Shown: positions 1 to 8,138, numbered from the stretch's first letter. The stretch: DNA of 64,000 nucleotides from Limnohabitans sp. Rim28 (GCF_000293865.2 NZ_ALKN02000003.1:124001-188000); one strand, 5' to 3'. Translations and numbers: made by a program. The notes: generated by a model not told the origin, from the sequence alone.

Positions 1-1
1 A

Positions 2-193
2 GAAAGTCCGACAGTGACTATTTTTAAAGAGTGTCGAACTGCTAAAAATGATACCAAAAAACTAATAAAAGAATTGATGCTATTGGGAAATGGTGTCAGT
101 ACTATTCGAGCGGAATTAGAAAAGAAAAAACTTGCTGTAAATGCCAGCATGAAAAGCAACTTTGTGTTACTTGATCAACTATTGAAAATTTAA
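2..193 (+). CDS. 3' end of an unidentified gene cut by the window edge
   Basis: An open frame enters from the left edge and ends at TAA 191-193, giving 63 C-terminal residues. The tail is lysine-rich and helical (for example KKLIKELMLLGNG and IRAELEKKKLAVNASM), which suggests a helical, possibly DNA-associated end. It sits 19 bases before the lipoprotein gene on the same strand, so they may be co-transcribed. No family is recognised; reading this as a real gene rests on the continuous frame, sensible composition and spacing. Confidence 0.5.
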   Translation, partial: ESPTVTIFKECRTAKNDTKKLIKELMLLGNGVSTIRAELEKKKLAVNASMKSNFVLLDQLLKI

Positions 194-212
194 TTTTAAA
201 TAAGGATTGCTA

Positions 213-545
213 ATGTTTTCGAAAAATATAATTGTTTTTTTGCTTTCTATCGTCCTAGTTGGTTGCACAGAAAGAGAGGGTACAGTTAAATACTCGGACT
301 GTCGTGAGGTAGTTGAGGTAAAAGAAAGTGATCCAGACATGATGTTTAAAAGATTTACATGTCGTTATGATAAAACCGAAAAAGGTACGATCATGAGTGG
401 AATATGTGTGAGTATTGATTATGATACTAATGGTACCTGTAAGGTTGCTTACCGATATTTTAAGAAGCAAGCAAATGTATGTAGTGTTGAATTTCCAATT
501 TTGCGTTATGACGATAGATGTGTAAAAAATAATTTATTAAACTAA
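213..545 (+). CDS. Small putative lipoprotein of element 1
   Basis: The 110-residue product starts with a lipoprotein signal: MFSKNIIVFLLSIVLVGC, where LVGC is a lipobox and Cys18 would be lipidated. The mature part has several cysteines (Cys31, 50, 65 region), so disulfides in the periplasm are plausible. ATG 213 is chosen over the upstream TTG at 207 because AAGGA lies a few bases ahead. The 3' end overlaps the 3' end of the convergent recombinase gene by 9 bases, an arrangement repeated in the second island. Function unknown. Confidence 0.65.
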   Translation: MFSKNIIVFLLSIVLVGCTEREGTVKYSDCREVVEVKESDPDMMFKRFTCRYDKTEKGTIMSGICVSIDYDTNGTCKVAYRYFKKQANVCSVEFPILRYDDRCVKNNLLN

Positions 546-1109
546 CTCAACAGCACGGCGCTTTACATCGTCGTTTACTGTCACATACCGTTGTGTAGTA
601 GAAATTGATTTGTGTCCCGCCAAACTTGCAAGAACGAAAACTGATACGCCTTGACTGGCGAGCGAAGTGAGAAATGTCTTTCGACCTGAGTGGCTACTGG
701 CATTGCTAACGCCAGCCTTGCGATACAACCAGTAAAAGTGTTGTGCAAGTGTGTTGGGTGAAAACGAGCGGCGTGGACCACGATGTGTTGGGAACAAAGG
801 CAACGCTGGATCTTTGTTAGTGCGTGTGCCAATGTAGTCTGACAATTCTTGCTGCAAGCGGCTGTTGATGAAGATGGTGCGAGCGTGTTGATGCTTTACA
901 CGATGAGCAGCAAGAAAAACCTCACTGCGCACAGCACCCTTGCTGTCCAAAACATCACCCAGTGTCAGTCCAGCCACTTCAGATACACGCAAGCCTGCAG
1001 CAACTGTCATCATCAGCATTGCCCTGTTGCGTTGTGCGTAGGGTTGCGTTGCTGTGTAAGTGAGAACTGTTTGCAGTTCTGCTGGTGTGAGTGATTTTGC
1101 TGCTGCCAT
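537..1109 (-). CDS. Catalytic-domain-only tyrosine recombinase (element 1)
   Basis: The 190-residue protein covers only the XerC/D-like catalytic domain. The catalytic set is complete: Arg41 in AAGLRVSE, His140 and Arg143 in HSGRKTF, His166 in LAGHKS and Tyr175 in TTQRYV. ATG 1109 is chosen because GGAG lies just upstream; a longer start at TTG 1121 lacks a site. There is no N-terminal core-binding domain, so it may act with a partner protein, in DNA inversion, or as a specialised resolvase or regulator. Its homologue in the second island (21288-21896) has the same length and position, which argues that it belongs to the element backbone and is not a remnant. Confidence 0.85.
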   Translation of the reverse strand: MAAAKSLTPAELQTVLTYTATQPYAQRNRAMLMMTVAAGLRVSEVAGLTLGDVLDSKGAVRSEVFLAAHRVKHQHARTIFINSRLQQELSDYIGTRTNKDPALPLFPTHRGPRRSFSPNTLAQHFYWLYRKAGVSNASSHSGRKTFLTSLASQGVSVFVLASLAGHKSISTTQRYVTVNDDVKRRAVELV

Positions 1110-1305
1110 GTAGTGCTCCAAATAATGTTGTGTTGTAAGTATGTTTTCTTTGCTAGTGAATGAGCAAGTGAGACCCGATACGTTGGCGGGTTAATAGTGA
1201 TCTGTTTAAAAACAACAGGTTGCGTTGCCTTCAACACTGTTTGTGTATTCTGTTTGGTCTCTTGTATTTAACTCATGCGTGGCAAATGAGCAACGAAATG
1301 TCGTG

Positions 1306-1402
1306 AACGCACAAAATGCCCTATAAGCTGCGATCTTCTCGACCGCTACCGCTACGATCAATGCGAGCTAATCGACAGCTTAAAACGGCGTTTTTGTGCG
1401 TT
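1306..1402. other. Long imperfect hairpin, candidate structured RNA or DNA site
   Basis: Three consecutive paired blocks enclose a loop of about 45 bases: AACGCACAAAA (1306-1316) with TTTTTGTGCGTT (1391-1402), GCC (1318-1320) with GGC (1387-1389), and TAAGCTG (1324-1330) with CAGCTTA (1376-1382). The arms are short of perfect but collinear. Position beside the small recombinase gene is consistent with either a folded recombination site or an RNA. No promoter is evident. Confidence 0.4.
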
Positions 1403-1631
1403 GCTGTGCATTGATTCATGAAATGGCATTTGTACGTACAGATTTTTACGCTGCAGTTTTTGCGTGATGCAGAAAATATCTCAGCTGGTGATTTTGTAGA
1501 ACCAGTAATAAACGTTTAAGAGCGTACTGCGTACGCTTGTGCTGTCACAAAACATCTTCGCTCTCGCTCTGCGTTTTGTTCAGCACATATTTAAGTAAGT
1601 TGATGATTGAAGTTCGATGATTGCTTGGAGC

Positions 1632-1679
1632 ATGCGACGGCTATGCGACTTGGAAAAGTCACATTAAACCGTCGCATAG
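1632..1679. repeat. Competing inverted repeats around ATGCGAC
   Basis: ATGCGACGG (1632-1640) can pair with CCGTCGCAT (1669-1677), while the adjacent CTATGCGAC (1641-1649) can pair with GTCGCATAG (1671-1679). Both use the same right arm, so the two stems are mutually exclusive. A small inner hairpin GACTT-GGAA-AAGTC lies at 1647-1660. This could be a switch-like RNA or a paired protein-binding site. Confidence 0.35.
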
Positions 1680-1921
1680 TGATTGAAGGATTGCCCATCG
1701 CACACGACTATGGATAAGTTTTATGAGAGACGATCGTAGTAAAACTCTCAACACATTTCAGCATTGACTTGCTTGGTGTGAAACTTTGCGGCATTCACTT
1801 TTACGTCTCACAGCTCCATAGTGCAGTGCGACAAGTCCAGTCTCATTAGCCGTCATATTACAAACTGGGTTTTTACACTTTGGTGAAGCAGTTGTTTATC
1901 TGCTGTGGTTGCCTAAGTTGA

Positions 1922-2275
1922 TTAGATGTTGGTTGCCGTAATGATTGTTTTGTTTAGTTTTCGGTGTTGTTTAAAGAGTTTGCGATTGATGCGTGTGTTG
2001 ATGTTCATCACGCAATGACAGAAAGCATCCGTAATGCGTTGGCTTTCTCGTTTGTTGCTGCAAGCCTGTTCAAACGCTGTGAGCGAGTGCAGTTGGCTAT
2101 TGGACAACAGAGCACGATGTTGCGTGAGCAATGTGTGTGCCATCGTTTGTGCCCTAACCACGTTGAGTTTGGCGGTGTTGAAAGTTTTGTCGTTAAAACC
2201 AATGTCACGCAGCCAATCAGCTGTCAGTGCATCGTCTTTGTAGTTCTTGTATGCGTTCATACATTTATTTAGCAT
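1922..2275 (-). CDS. Hypothetical helical protein of element 1
   Basis: The 117-residue frame has natural amino-acid composition with predicted helices and a basic C-terminus (NRKLFKQHRKLNKTIITATNI). Start may be ATG 2275 or ATG 2260; neither has a strong ribosome site. An overlapping plus-strand frame exists but is cysteine- and valine-rich in the way typical of shadows. No family is recognised and no counterpart is seen in element 2. Basic charge suggests nucleic-acid binding, which is only inference. Confidence 0.4.
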   Translation of the reverse strand: MLNKCMNAYKNYKDDALTADWLRDIGFNDKTFNTAKLNVVRAQTMAHTLLTQHRALLSNSQLHSLTAFEQACSNKRESQRITDAFCHCVMNINTRINRKLFKQHRKLNKTIITATNI

Positions 2276-2403
2276 CGACTAAACAACTGGCTACAAAAAC
2301 TGGCTTTTTATTTGGTTGCCAAAGTGATTTGTAAAAAGAGGTTGTCCAAACCAGAAGACCGAAACTAAAGTTTGTTCATTGCTACTAACGAAAGGGAAAT
2401 GCA

Positions 2404-2844
2404 ATGACAACGATGAGCACTTTAAAGCTGACAGCTGCACAGAAGCCCACTCAAATGCTGCCAGTGCAGCAGCGGCGCAACAAGTTGGCTAAACGCTTGT
2501 GGGAACAGATGGAACTTGCGAAGGCGCAGCAAGCAGGGACGCAGTACACACCAACCAAGTTCCGCTCGATTACTGACAGCGAAACAGGATTACGCAAGCA
2601 AGTGGAAACCAACAAGCGAGTAAAGGCTTGGTGGTTTGTTGCGGACAACGGCAAGCTGTCGTTGTCCGTGCGTTATGGGACGAAGGTGCTGGAACTGGCA
2701 AAGGGCAAACACGCTGTAGAGGTTGGTGCTGAAAAAGATTTGGTAGGCGTGTTGACAGTGATTAAGGCTGCTGTGTTGGCAGGCGAGTTGGACACGGCGA
2801 TTGAGAATGCGGCGAACAAGCTGCGTGAGGGCTTTGGGGGGTAA
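2404..2844 (+). CDS. DUF6641-like protein (element 1 copy)
   Basis: The 146-residue protein is clearly homologous to the one at 30234-30680. They share an N-terminal basic segment (QRRNKLAKRLWEQMELAKA against QFRRSKLNEKLKIQIEMAKA), the central KAWWFVADNG / KTWWFTNND and the motif LAKGK(H/N)AVEV. I associate the family with DUF6641, of unknown function and frequent in mobile elements; that name is from memory. ATG 2404 or 2413 could be used. It is followed by a hairpin and then the end protein gene, the order also found at the right end of element 2, where a restriction-modification system separates them. Confidence 0.8.
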   Translation: MTTMSTLKLTAAQKPTQMLPVQQRRNKLAKRLWEQMELAKAQQAGTQYTPTKFRSITDSETGLRKQVETNKRVKAWWFVADNGKLSLSVRYGTKVLELAKGKHAVEVGAEKDLVGVLTVIKAAVLAGELDTAIENAANKLREGFGG

Positions 2845-2875
2845 GGATTGGGGGTAGAGGGTATGGTTTATTGAA

Positions 2876-2923
2876 AAGCACGGTTTTTGCCACGCTGCTT
2901 GGGTAGGGTGAAAAACCGTGCTT
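2876..2923. repeat. 13-bp perfect inverted repeat between DUF6641 and end-protein genes
   Basis: AAGCACGGTTTTT (2876-2888) and AAAAACCGTGCTT (2911-2923) are exact complements with a 22-base loop. The structure lies in the leader of the end-protein gene and could act as an attenuator or protein-binding site; the run of T follows the left arm and not the hairpin, so it is not a typical terminator. Confidence 0.5.
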
Positions 2924-2974
2924 ATCGATAAACAGGGGCTGTTGATGCAGCAATATGTGGGCACTAAATACTTG

Positions 2975-3319
2975 ATGAACAAATATTTGGTGACCGTGCG
3001 TGTAGGTGGGCAGTTGGTGAAAACAGCAGTATTTGCTGACAGCACCATTCACGCAAAACTGCTGTGTCAATACAAGTATGGGATGAACAGCATTGCTGTA
3101 AGTCCTGTGCGTGTAGATGAAGCAGAAGCAGAAGATGACAGCACATTGCTTGACAGCACCATCAAGCCCAAGCCTCCAGCAACACCAGCACAAGCCCGCA
3201 TCAACTCGCTCAAGCAAGGCGTGGAGCGTAGTAGAGAACAACTACACGCAGAACGCGAGCGACAACGACAGCAGCGTGAAACAGAACGCAAACGCAAGCA
3301 ACAACAGCAACGCTTTTAA
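2975..3319 (+). CDS. Element end protein with glutamine/arginine-rich tail (element 1)
   Basis: From ATG 2975 the product is 114 residues: an N-terminal beta-rich part (KYLVTVRVGGQLVKTAVFAD followed by HAKLL) and a C-terminal charged coiled-coil-like tail with repeated Q, R, E and K. It aligns with the protein at 33062-33433 (TYVATVRVVL and a ADTVQQAKLML segment, also ending in a Q/K-rich helix). An upstream start at 2918 would add a segment lying in the hairpin. Both genes are the last before the attachment site. Function unknown. Confidence 0.7.
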   Translation: MNKYLVTVRVGGQLVKTAVFADSTIHAKLLCQYKYGMNSIAVSPVRVDEAEAEDDSTLLDSTIKPKPPATPAQARINSLKQGVERSREQLHAERERQRQQRETERKRKQQQQRF

Positions 3320-3570
3320 CGCTGCGTGGTGCTGTGCTTGACAGCGTAGTGCAACGCTGAAATGTTGCAAAACGGCGTGAAATCGCTGGTTTTGTGATGG
3401 CAAAGGCAATGATTAAAAATGATGGTGACATCAATGACAGGCATAGCAAAAATACTTTTTGACACGCTGCGAACTTTTGCAGGGTGTTGTGCAAGGCAAG
3501 AACGCTTACACCAGTTTCGTGTCACGCTAAAAAATGTTGTTCTAAGTAGCAAATTAGTTTCGGCAGCATT

Positions 3571-3616
3571 GCTCATAATCCTTTGGTCGACAGTTCAAGT
3601 CTGTCACGCCCTACCA
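3571..3616 (+). pseudogene. 3' fragment of a tRNA(CAU) gene, attachment site of element 1
   Basis: From the anticodon loop onward the sequence folds as tRNA: loop CTCATAA with anticodon CAU, 3' anticodon strand TCCTT, variable loop, T arm GACAG-TTCAAGT-CTGTC, 3' acceptor strand ACGCCCT, A, CCA. The 5' half is missing. This is the usual scar of an element integrated in a tRNA gene, with the intact gene at the other end, outside the window. Met and Ile2 (both CAU) cannot be told apart from the 3' half. Confidence 0.85.
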
Positions 3617-3632
3617 TTTCAATCATTGGACG

Positions 3633-3666
3633 GGCCCACTGGCAAAACCGGTGGGCTTTTTTGTTT
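3633..3666 (+). terminator. Rho-independent terminator downstream of the tRNA(CAU) fragment
   Basis: GCCCACTGG-CAAAA-CCGGTGGGC followed by a T-rich run. It was probably the native terminator of the tRNA gene before element 1 separated the two. Confidence 0.75.
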
Positions 3667-3672
3667 TTTGAC

Positions 3673-4743
3673 TTAAGCCGCTCTGCCGTTGGCTGAAGGG
3701 ATCAATCCCGATGGTGTGGTGATGCCCAGCGCTTGCCGAATCGCATCCACTGTGGCCAGTGCTGTGGCTTCGGCCGCCATCACCGTCAGCAGCATCAGGT
3801 CGGGCGTGCCCGTTTCGGTGCCGGTTGCCAAGGCAAACAAGGTGTCGCCGTCCAGCGTGGTGTGCGCGGGGCGGATGCTGCGTGCCAAGCCGTCGTGGGC
3901 ACTCATCGCCAGGCGCTTGGCTTGGGCCTTGGTGAGGGTGGCGTTGGTGGCGACCACGCCAATCGTGGTGTTGGTGCCTGCCAGGGGGCGCTTGCCGCGC
4001 TCGCCCGCCAACAAAGCGCGTTGGGTGTCCAGCAACTTGTGCCCATCGGCCGTGCGTGCACCAGCCAGTACCTGGCCCGTGGCCGGATCGATCACATCGC
4101 CCACGGCGTTGCAGGCCACCAAGGCGCCCACCACCCAGGGGCCTATGCGAACACTGGCGTTGCCGATGCCGCCTTTCATGCAACGGTCCAAGCCAAACAA
4201 TTTGCCCACACAGGCGCCTGCACCTGCGCCCACGTTGCCTGCTGCGGGCGGTGCGGTCGAGGCCGCTTCGCAGGCGGCGTAACCGGACTCCGCGGTCGGG
4301 CGGGCTGTCGGTTTGTCGCCCTCTCGCACAACGGGCAAGTCGAACAGCACGGCGGCGGGCACGATGGGCACGTGGCCGTAGCCGGTTTCAAAGCCGATGT
4401 GACGCTCTTCCAGCCAGCGCACCACGCCTGTGGCCGCGTCCAGGCCAAAAGCGCTGCCGCCACTCAAGACCACGGCGTGCACTTTGTCGACCAGGTTGGC
4501 CGGGTCCAATAAATCGGTCTCTCGGGTGCCCGGAGCAGCCCCGCGCACATCCACTGCGCCAACGGCACCATGGGGGGCCAGCACCACCGAGCAGCCCGTG
4601 AGCCTTTCGCGCAAGGTGAAGTGACCGACCAGCAGGCCTGGCACGTCGACGATGGATCCATGGATGTTGGTGTTCGGCATGTTCAAGGTGTCTCCGTCAT
4701 GGATAGCATGTGTCATGTGGTGTGAGGATAGCGTTTGAGGCAC
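3673..4743 (-). CDS. P1-family peptidase (DmpA/aminopeptidase-type)
   Basis: The 356-residue protein matches the L-aminopeptidase/D-esterase (DmpA) family of Ntn hydrolases, which self-cleave to expose a Ser or Thr nucleophile. The conserved early segment VDVPGLLVGHFT, the glycine-rich GGSAFGLDAATGVVRWLEE (about 94-112) and GTNTTIGVVATNA (about 256-268) are visible; Thr259-Thr260 is the likely cleavage region. Alternative starts are at 4716 and 4680; the last gives a more typical N-terminus. It is a monocistronic gene between the element 1 boundary and the divergently oriented tRNA-Arg gene. Confidence 0.85.
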   Translation of the reverse strand: MPQTLSSHHMTHAIHDGDTLNMPNTNIHGSIVDVPGLLVGHFTLRERLTGCSVVLAPHGAVGAVDVRGAAPGTRETDLLDPANLVDKVHAVVLSGGSAFGLDAATGVVRWLEERHIGFETGYGHVPIVPAAVLFDLPVVREGDKPTARPTAESGYAACEAASTAPPAAGNVGAGAGACVGKLFGLDRCMKGGIGNASVRIGPWVVGALVACNAVGDVIDPATGQVLAGARTADGHKLLDTQRALLAGERGKRPLAGTNTTIGVVATNATLTKAQAKRLAMSAHDGLARSIRPAHTTLDGDTLFALATGTETGTPDLMLLTVMAAEATALATVDAIRQALGITTPSGLIPSANGRAA

Positions 4744-4807
4744 GTATCCTCCAAGGGGTATGTCGCGGGGCCATTTAATTGCGGCGCCATCCAGAGCGCC
4801 TCAAAAG

Positions 4808-4818
4808 CTTGTTATAAT
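4808..4818 (+). promoter_or_regulatory. Promoter -10 region for tRNA-Arg
   Basis: TATAAT at 4813-4818 is preceded by an extended TGT, 12 bases before the tRNA start at 4831. No good -35 box is seen, as is common with an extended -10. Confidence 0.6.
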
Positions 4819-4830
4819 TCGAGGCATGAT

Positions 4831-4907
4831 GCGGCTGTAGCTCAGCTGGATAGAGTACTTGGCTACGAACCAAGGGGTCGTGGGTTCGATTCCTGCCAGC
4901 CGCACCA
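4831..4907 (+). tRNA. tRNA-Arg(ACG)
   Basis: A 77-base cloverleaf: acceptor GCGGCTG/CAGCCGC, D arm, anticodon loop with ACG, T arm with GGTTCGATTCC and an encoded CCA. It is followed at once by a terminator and by greB. Confidence 0.95.
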
Positions 4908-4916
4908 AAAACAAGA

Positions 4917-4946
4917 AAGCCCACAACGAAAGTTGTGGGCTTTTTC
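4917..4946 (+). terminator. Terminator of tRNA-Arg
   Basis: AAGCCCACAAC-GAAA-GTTGTGGGCTT followed by T's; a perfect stem directly after the tRNA. Confidence 0.9.
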
Positions 4947-4955
4947 TTTGGGTCA

Positions 4956-5507
4956 ATGACCATGAGCCAAGCCAACACCCCTGAAGCAGACGACGAAGAA
5001 TTGGGTTTGCCCGCCTTGCCCGCGGGTACGCGCAATTACATGACGCCCCAAGGCTATGCGGCCATGAGAGCCGAGTTATTTGCCTTGATCGACGACGAGC
5101 GTCCCAAGGTGGTGGAGGTGGTGCATTGGGCCGCCAGCAATGGCGACCGGTCCGAAAACGGCGACTACCTGTACGGCAAAAAAAGACTGCGCGAAATCGA
5201 TCGCCGCATCCGGTTTTTGACCCGACGTTTGGAACTGGCCGAAGTGGTCAATCCAGCGGTGCACCATGGCAGCGATCAAGTTTTCTTCGGCGCCACAGTC
5301 ACCTATGTCGAAGCGTCGGGCTTGGAGCGCCAAGTCACCATCTTGGGCATCGATGAAGCAGACAGTCTCAACGGTGAGGTCAGTTGGGTGTCACCGATTG
5401 CCCGCACCTTGCTCAAATCACGCGAGGGCGACGAGCTCAAACTGCTTACCCCGTCGGGCGTGCTCCTGATCGAGGTTCTGAAAGTCTCTTACCCCAGTCC
5501 CACTTGA
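4956..5507 (+). CDS. greB: Transcription elongation factor GreB
   Basis: GreB binds backtracked RNA polymerase and stimulates cleavage of the 3' end of the nascent RNA. The 183-residue product has the N-terminal coiled coil with the acidic loop (GDRSENGDYLYGKKRLREIDRRIRFLTRRLE) and the C-terminal FKBP-like domain (FFGATVTY through LLKSREGDELKL). The start is ATG 4956 or 4962; an earlier frame from 4935 begins inside the terminator stem and is not used. GreB is preferred over GreA because of the YLYGKKRLREIDRR segment. Confidence 0.9.
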   Translation: MTMSQANTPEADDEELGLPALPAGTRNYMTPQGYAAMRAELFALIDDERPKVVEVVHWAASNGDRSENGDYLYGKKRLREIDRRIRFLTRRLELAEVVNPAVHHGSDQVFFGATVTYVEASGLERQVTILGIDEADSLNGEVSWVSPIARTLLKSREGDELKLLTPSGVLLIEVLKVSYPSPT

Positions 5508-5517
5508 AGCTCGGCGG

Positions 5518-7788
5518 TCAATGGCTTGAGGTGCCTTTGTGGGTGAGCCGTTCGGCCTTGATGACCGAGGGGGTACGTTTGAGGTGACGCAATACCTGTT
5601 CGAGGTGGCTGGTGTCGCGCACAGTGATCACAAACTTCAGTTCGGCCGTGTCTTGTGGTGACTCTTGCCCCATGTCCACATGGACGATGTCCGTCTCGGC
5701 GCTGGCCATGGCGCCAGCCACCCGCGCCAGAACCCCTTGGCCGTTGACGACGGTGACCGTGAGTGCGGTTTCAAAGCTGCGGCTCAGTTCATCTGACCAT
5801 TCCACACCAATGAAGCGTTCGCTGTCTTTGTGCTCAAGTTTGCGGGCCGTGGCGCAATCGCGTGTGTGCACGGCCAAGCCTTCGCCACGCCCCAAATAGC
5901 CCACGATGTCGTCGCCCGGCAAAGGGCGACAGCAACGAGAAAACACCACAGAGGCGTTCTCGCTGCCGTCCAAAATGATGGCACCCTGAGAAATGGACTC
6001 GTGCGCCGTGAAGCGCTCTCGCGTCATCAAGAGAGGATCGGGTTTTTGGCCTATTTCAGACAACAAGGCGGTCAAACGCTTGGCCACGATGGTGGCGATG
6101 CGTTTGCCCAAGCCAATGTCCATCAACAGGTCTTGGCGATTGCGGTTACCCGTGAAGCGCAGCAGTTTTTCCCAAAGCGCGTGGTGCGCATCGTCGGGTG
6201 CGGGCAACTGGTGAATGCCTTCTGCGCGCAGGGCTTGTGACAAGAGTTTTTCGCCCAAGCCCACCGACTCGGTTTGGGCCATGGTCTTGAGGTGATGGCG
6301 AATTTTGGAGCGCGCGCGTCCCGTGCGCACAAAACCCAGCCAAGCGGGATTGGGGGCGGACACCGGGGCGGTGATCACCTCCACCACATCGCCGTTTTTG
6401 AGTTCAGTGCGCAGGGGCACTTGGTCGCCATTGATGCGGGCGGCCATGGCGTGGTCACCCACGCGGCTGTGGATGGCGTACGCAAAATCGACCACCGTGG
6501 CCCCGCGAGGCAAGGCCATGATCTGGCTTTTGGGGGTGAAGACATACACCGCATCGGGGAACAGGTCGACCTTGACATGGTCCCAAAACTCGGCGGCATC
6601 GCGGGTTTCTTTTTGAATGTCGAGCAGCGATTGCAGCCACTGCGTGCCCAATCGCTCCGATTGAGCGCTGGCCGACTCGTGCTCTTTGTAGAGCCAGTGT
6701 GCGGCCACACCCGATTCGGCCACCAAGTGCATGGCTTCGGTGCGCATTTGAAATTCGACGTTCACACCGGAAGGCCCCACTAAGGTGGTGTGCAGCGACT
6801 GGTAGCCGTTGACTTTGGCAATCGCGATGTGGTCCTTGAACTTGCCGGGTACCGGCTTGTAGATCTGGTGCAGGCAGCCCAGTGCGGTGTAGCAGTCGGT
6901 GACCGAAGGAACGATGACCCGAAAGCCATAGATGTCGGTGACTTGGGCAAAACTCAGGTGCTTTTCATCCATCTTTTTATAGATGGAGTAAAGCGTTTTC
7001 TCGCGGCCACTGATGCGCACTTCCATCTTGGATTGGGCAAACACCGCCTCCACATCGGCCTGCACTTTTTGGATCAGGTCGCGGCGGCGGTTGCGTGCAC
7101 GCGATACCGCTTTGGACAGCACAGCGTAGCGCCATGGCAGCAGGTGCTTGAACGACAAGTCTTGCAGTTCGCGGTAAATCTGATTCAAGCCCAAGCGGTG
7201 GGCAATCGGCGCATAGATTTCAAGCGTCTCAGAGGCGATCCGGGCCCACTTGCTGCGGGGCATGTCGGACATGGTGCGCATGTTGTGCGTGCGGTCGGCC
7301 AGCTTGATCAGGATCACGCGCACGTCGCGGGCCATGGCCAGCAGCATTTTGCGGAACGACTCGGCTTGGTTCTCTTCTCGGGTGTTGAACTCCAGCTTCT
7401 CCAGTTTGGTCAGGCCGTCCACCAATTCGGCCACGGGCGATCCAAAACGCTCGATCAATTCAATTTTGGTGATGCCGCAATCTTCCATGGCATCGTGCAG
7501 CAAAGCGGCAGCCAGCGCTTGCGCGTCCAGCTTCCATTCGGTGCACAAACCGGCGACCGCGATGGGGTGGGTGATGTAGGGTTCGCCGCTCTTGCGCATC
7601 TGGCCCAAGTGGGCTTCATCGGCAAACTTATAGGCGCGCCGCACCATGTCGGTGTCGGTTTCGTTCAGGTAGCCCAGTTGTGCTTCGAGCACAGCAAAGC
7701 TGGCGGCTGCGGCATTGGCAGCGGCCGGGTCCAACAGCTTGACGCGGCTGAGACTGGCTTTGGGGGGTTTGGGCATCACGGCACTCAT
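5518..7788 (-). CDS. spoT: Bifunctional (p)ppGpp synthetase/hydrolase
   Basis: A long RelA/SpoT homologue of 756 residues that makes and degrades the stringent-response alarmone. The N-terminal HD hydrolase domain keeps its metal site (THPIAVAGL, ALLHDAMEDCG), so it should hydrolyse. The synthetase domain (GREKTLYSIYKKM, YGFRVIV, YQSLHTTLVGPSG), a TGS domain (VYVFTPKSQIMALPRGATVVDFAYAIH) and a C-terminal ACT domain follow. ATG 7788 is chosen because the longer frame to 7848 runs through a terminator. Gene order with rpoZ and gmk is the classic proteobacterial one. Confidence 0.95.
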   Translation of the reverse strand: MSAVMPKPPKASLSRVKLLDPAAANAAAASFAVLEAQLGYLNETDTDMVRRAYKFADEAHLGQMRKSGEPYITHPIAVAGLCTEWKLDAQALAAALLHDAMEDCGITKIELIERFGSPVAELVDGLTKLEKLEFNTREENQAESFRKMLLAMARDVRVILIKLADRTHNMRTMSDMPRSKWARIASETLEIYAPIAHRLGLNQIYRELQDLSFKHLLPWRYAVLSKAVSRARNRRRDLIQKVQADVEAVFAQSKMEVRISGREKTLYSIYKKMDEKHLSFAQVTDIYGFRVIVPSVTDCYTALGCLHQIYKPVPGKFKDHIAIAKVNGYQSLHTTLVGPSGVNVEFQMRTEAMHLVAESGVAAHWLYKEHESASAQSERLGTQWLQSLLDIQKETRDAAEFWDHVKVDLFPDAVYVFTPKSQIMALPRGATVVDFAYAIHSRVGDHAMAARINGDQVPLRTELKNGDVVEVITAPVSAPNPAWLGFVRTGRARSKIRHHLKTMAQTESVGLGEKLLSQALRAEGIHQLPAPDDAHHALWEKLLRFTGNRNRQDLLMDIGLGKRIATIVAKRLTALLSEIGQKPDPLLMTRERFTAHESISQGAIILDGSENASVVFSRCCRPLPGDDIVGYLGRGEGLAVHTRDCATARKLEHKDSERFIGVEWSDELSRSFETALTVTVVNGQGVLARVAGAMASAETDIVHVDMGQESPQDTAELKFVITVRDTSHLEQVLRHLKRTPSVIKAERLTHKGTSSH

Positions 7789-7830
7789 GGCATCAATGTA
7801 ACGTAAGCCATAGGAGACTTGAAAAAAGCC

Positions 7831-7861
7831 AAAAAAAAGCCCCAACATGGGGCTATTTTTT
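7831..7861. terminator. Bidirectional terminator between rpoZ and spoT
   Basis: AGCCCC-AACAT-GGGGCT flanked by A's on the left and T's on the right, so it can stop transcription in both directions. It suggests spoT has its own promoter, or that read-through from rpoZ is limited. Confidence 0.7.
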
Positions 7862-7906
7862 GGGGGGCAAAACCGGTTTCAACCGGTCTTGGCCTTGGGG
7901 CTTATT

Positions 7907-8107
7907 TCAGGACACGCGCTTGAGCATCTCGATACCGACTTTGCCCGCTGCGATTTCGCGCAGTGCAGTCACGCCGGGTTTGTTTTTGCTCTCAATGCGG
8001 GCAGTGTGGCCTTGGCTCAGCATGCGTGCGCGGTAAGTGGCGGCCAAAACCAACTGAAAGCGGTTCGGGATTTGTTCCAGGCAGTCTTCAACGGTGATGC
8101 GGGCCAT
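7907..8107 (-). CDS. rpoZ: RNA polymerase omega subunit
   Basis: The 66-residue protein starts [28 protein letters not shown], the hallmark of omega, which helps assemble beta' and takes part in ppGpp binding. The frame extends upstream to 8218 but the family start is at 8107, with a GGAAAA stretch just ahead. It lies directly downstream of gmk. Confidence 0.95.
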   Translation of the reverse strand: MARITVEDCLEQIPNRFQLVLAATYRARMLSQGHTARIESKNKPGVTALREIAAGKVGIEMLKRVS

Positions 8108-8138
8108 GATGTTTTCCTTGAAAATTTCTGTGCTGGGT

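Larger units (their letters stand above)
1110..1921. other. Gene-free stretch with several inverted repeats
   Basis: No convincing gene is seen in about 810 bases between the small recombinase and the next reading frame. The stretch is rich in paired segments: the long hairpin at 1306-1402 and the alternative stems at 1632-1679, listed separately. A region of this kind in an element could hold an untranslated RNA, a recombination target for the adjacent recombinase, or an origin; the sequence does not decide. Confidence 0.5.
1..3616. mobile_element. Right end of integrated element 1 (tRNA(CAU) site)
   Basis: This AT-richer stretch runs from the window edge to a 46-base 3' fragment of a tRNA(CAU) gene at 3571-3616. 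It carries a small lipoprotein, a catalytic-domain-only tyrosine recombinase, a DUF6641 protein and a repeat-rich end protein. The last three have homologues in the same order in the second island (14516-33776). The intact tRNA gene and a main integrase are expected to the left of the window. The boundary is inferred from the tRNA fragment and from the abrupt change to GC-rich chromosomal genes. Confidence 0.8.

Noticed and set aside
1964..2272. 102-residue plus-strand frame opposite 1922-2275
   Set aside because: Cys/Val-rich shadow pattern; the minus-strand frame has more natural composition, though both are weak.
3571..3616. Functional tRNA gene
   Set aside because: The 5' half (acceptor 5' strand, D arm, 5' anticodon strand) is missing, so it cannot make a tRNA; it is the integration scar.
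3733..4512. Long plus-strand frames opposite the P1 peptidase
   Set aside because: High-GC antisense shadows with composition dominated by His, Gly, Ala and Arg and no family features; the minus-strand peptidase explains the region.
6790..7806. 338-residue frame antisense to spoT
   Set aside because: Shadow of spoT; His/Gln/Val-rich composition and no ribosome site.
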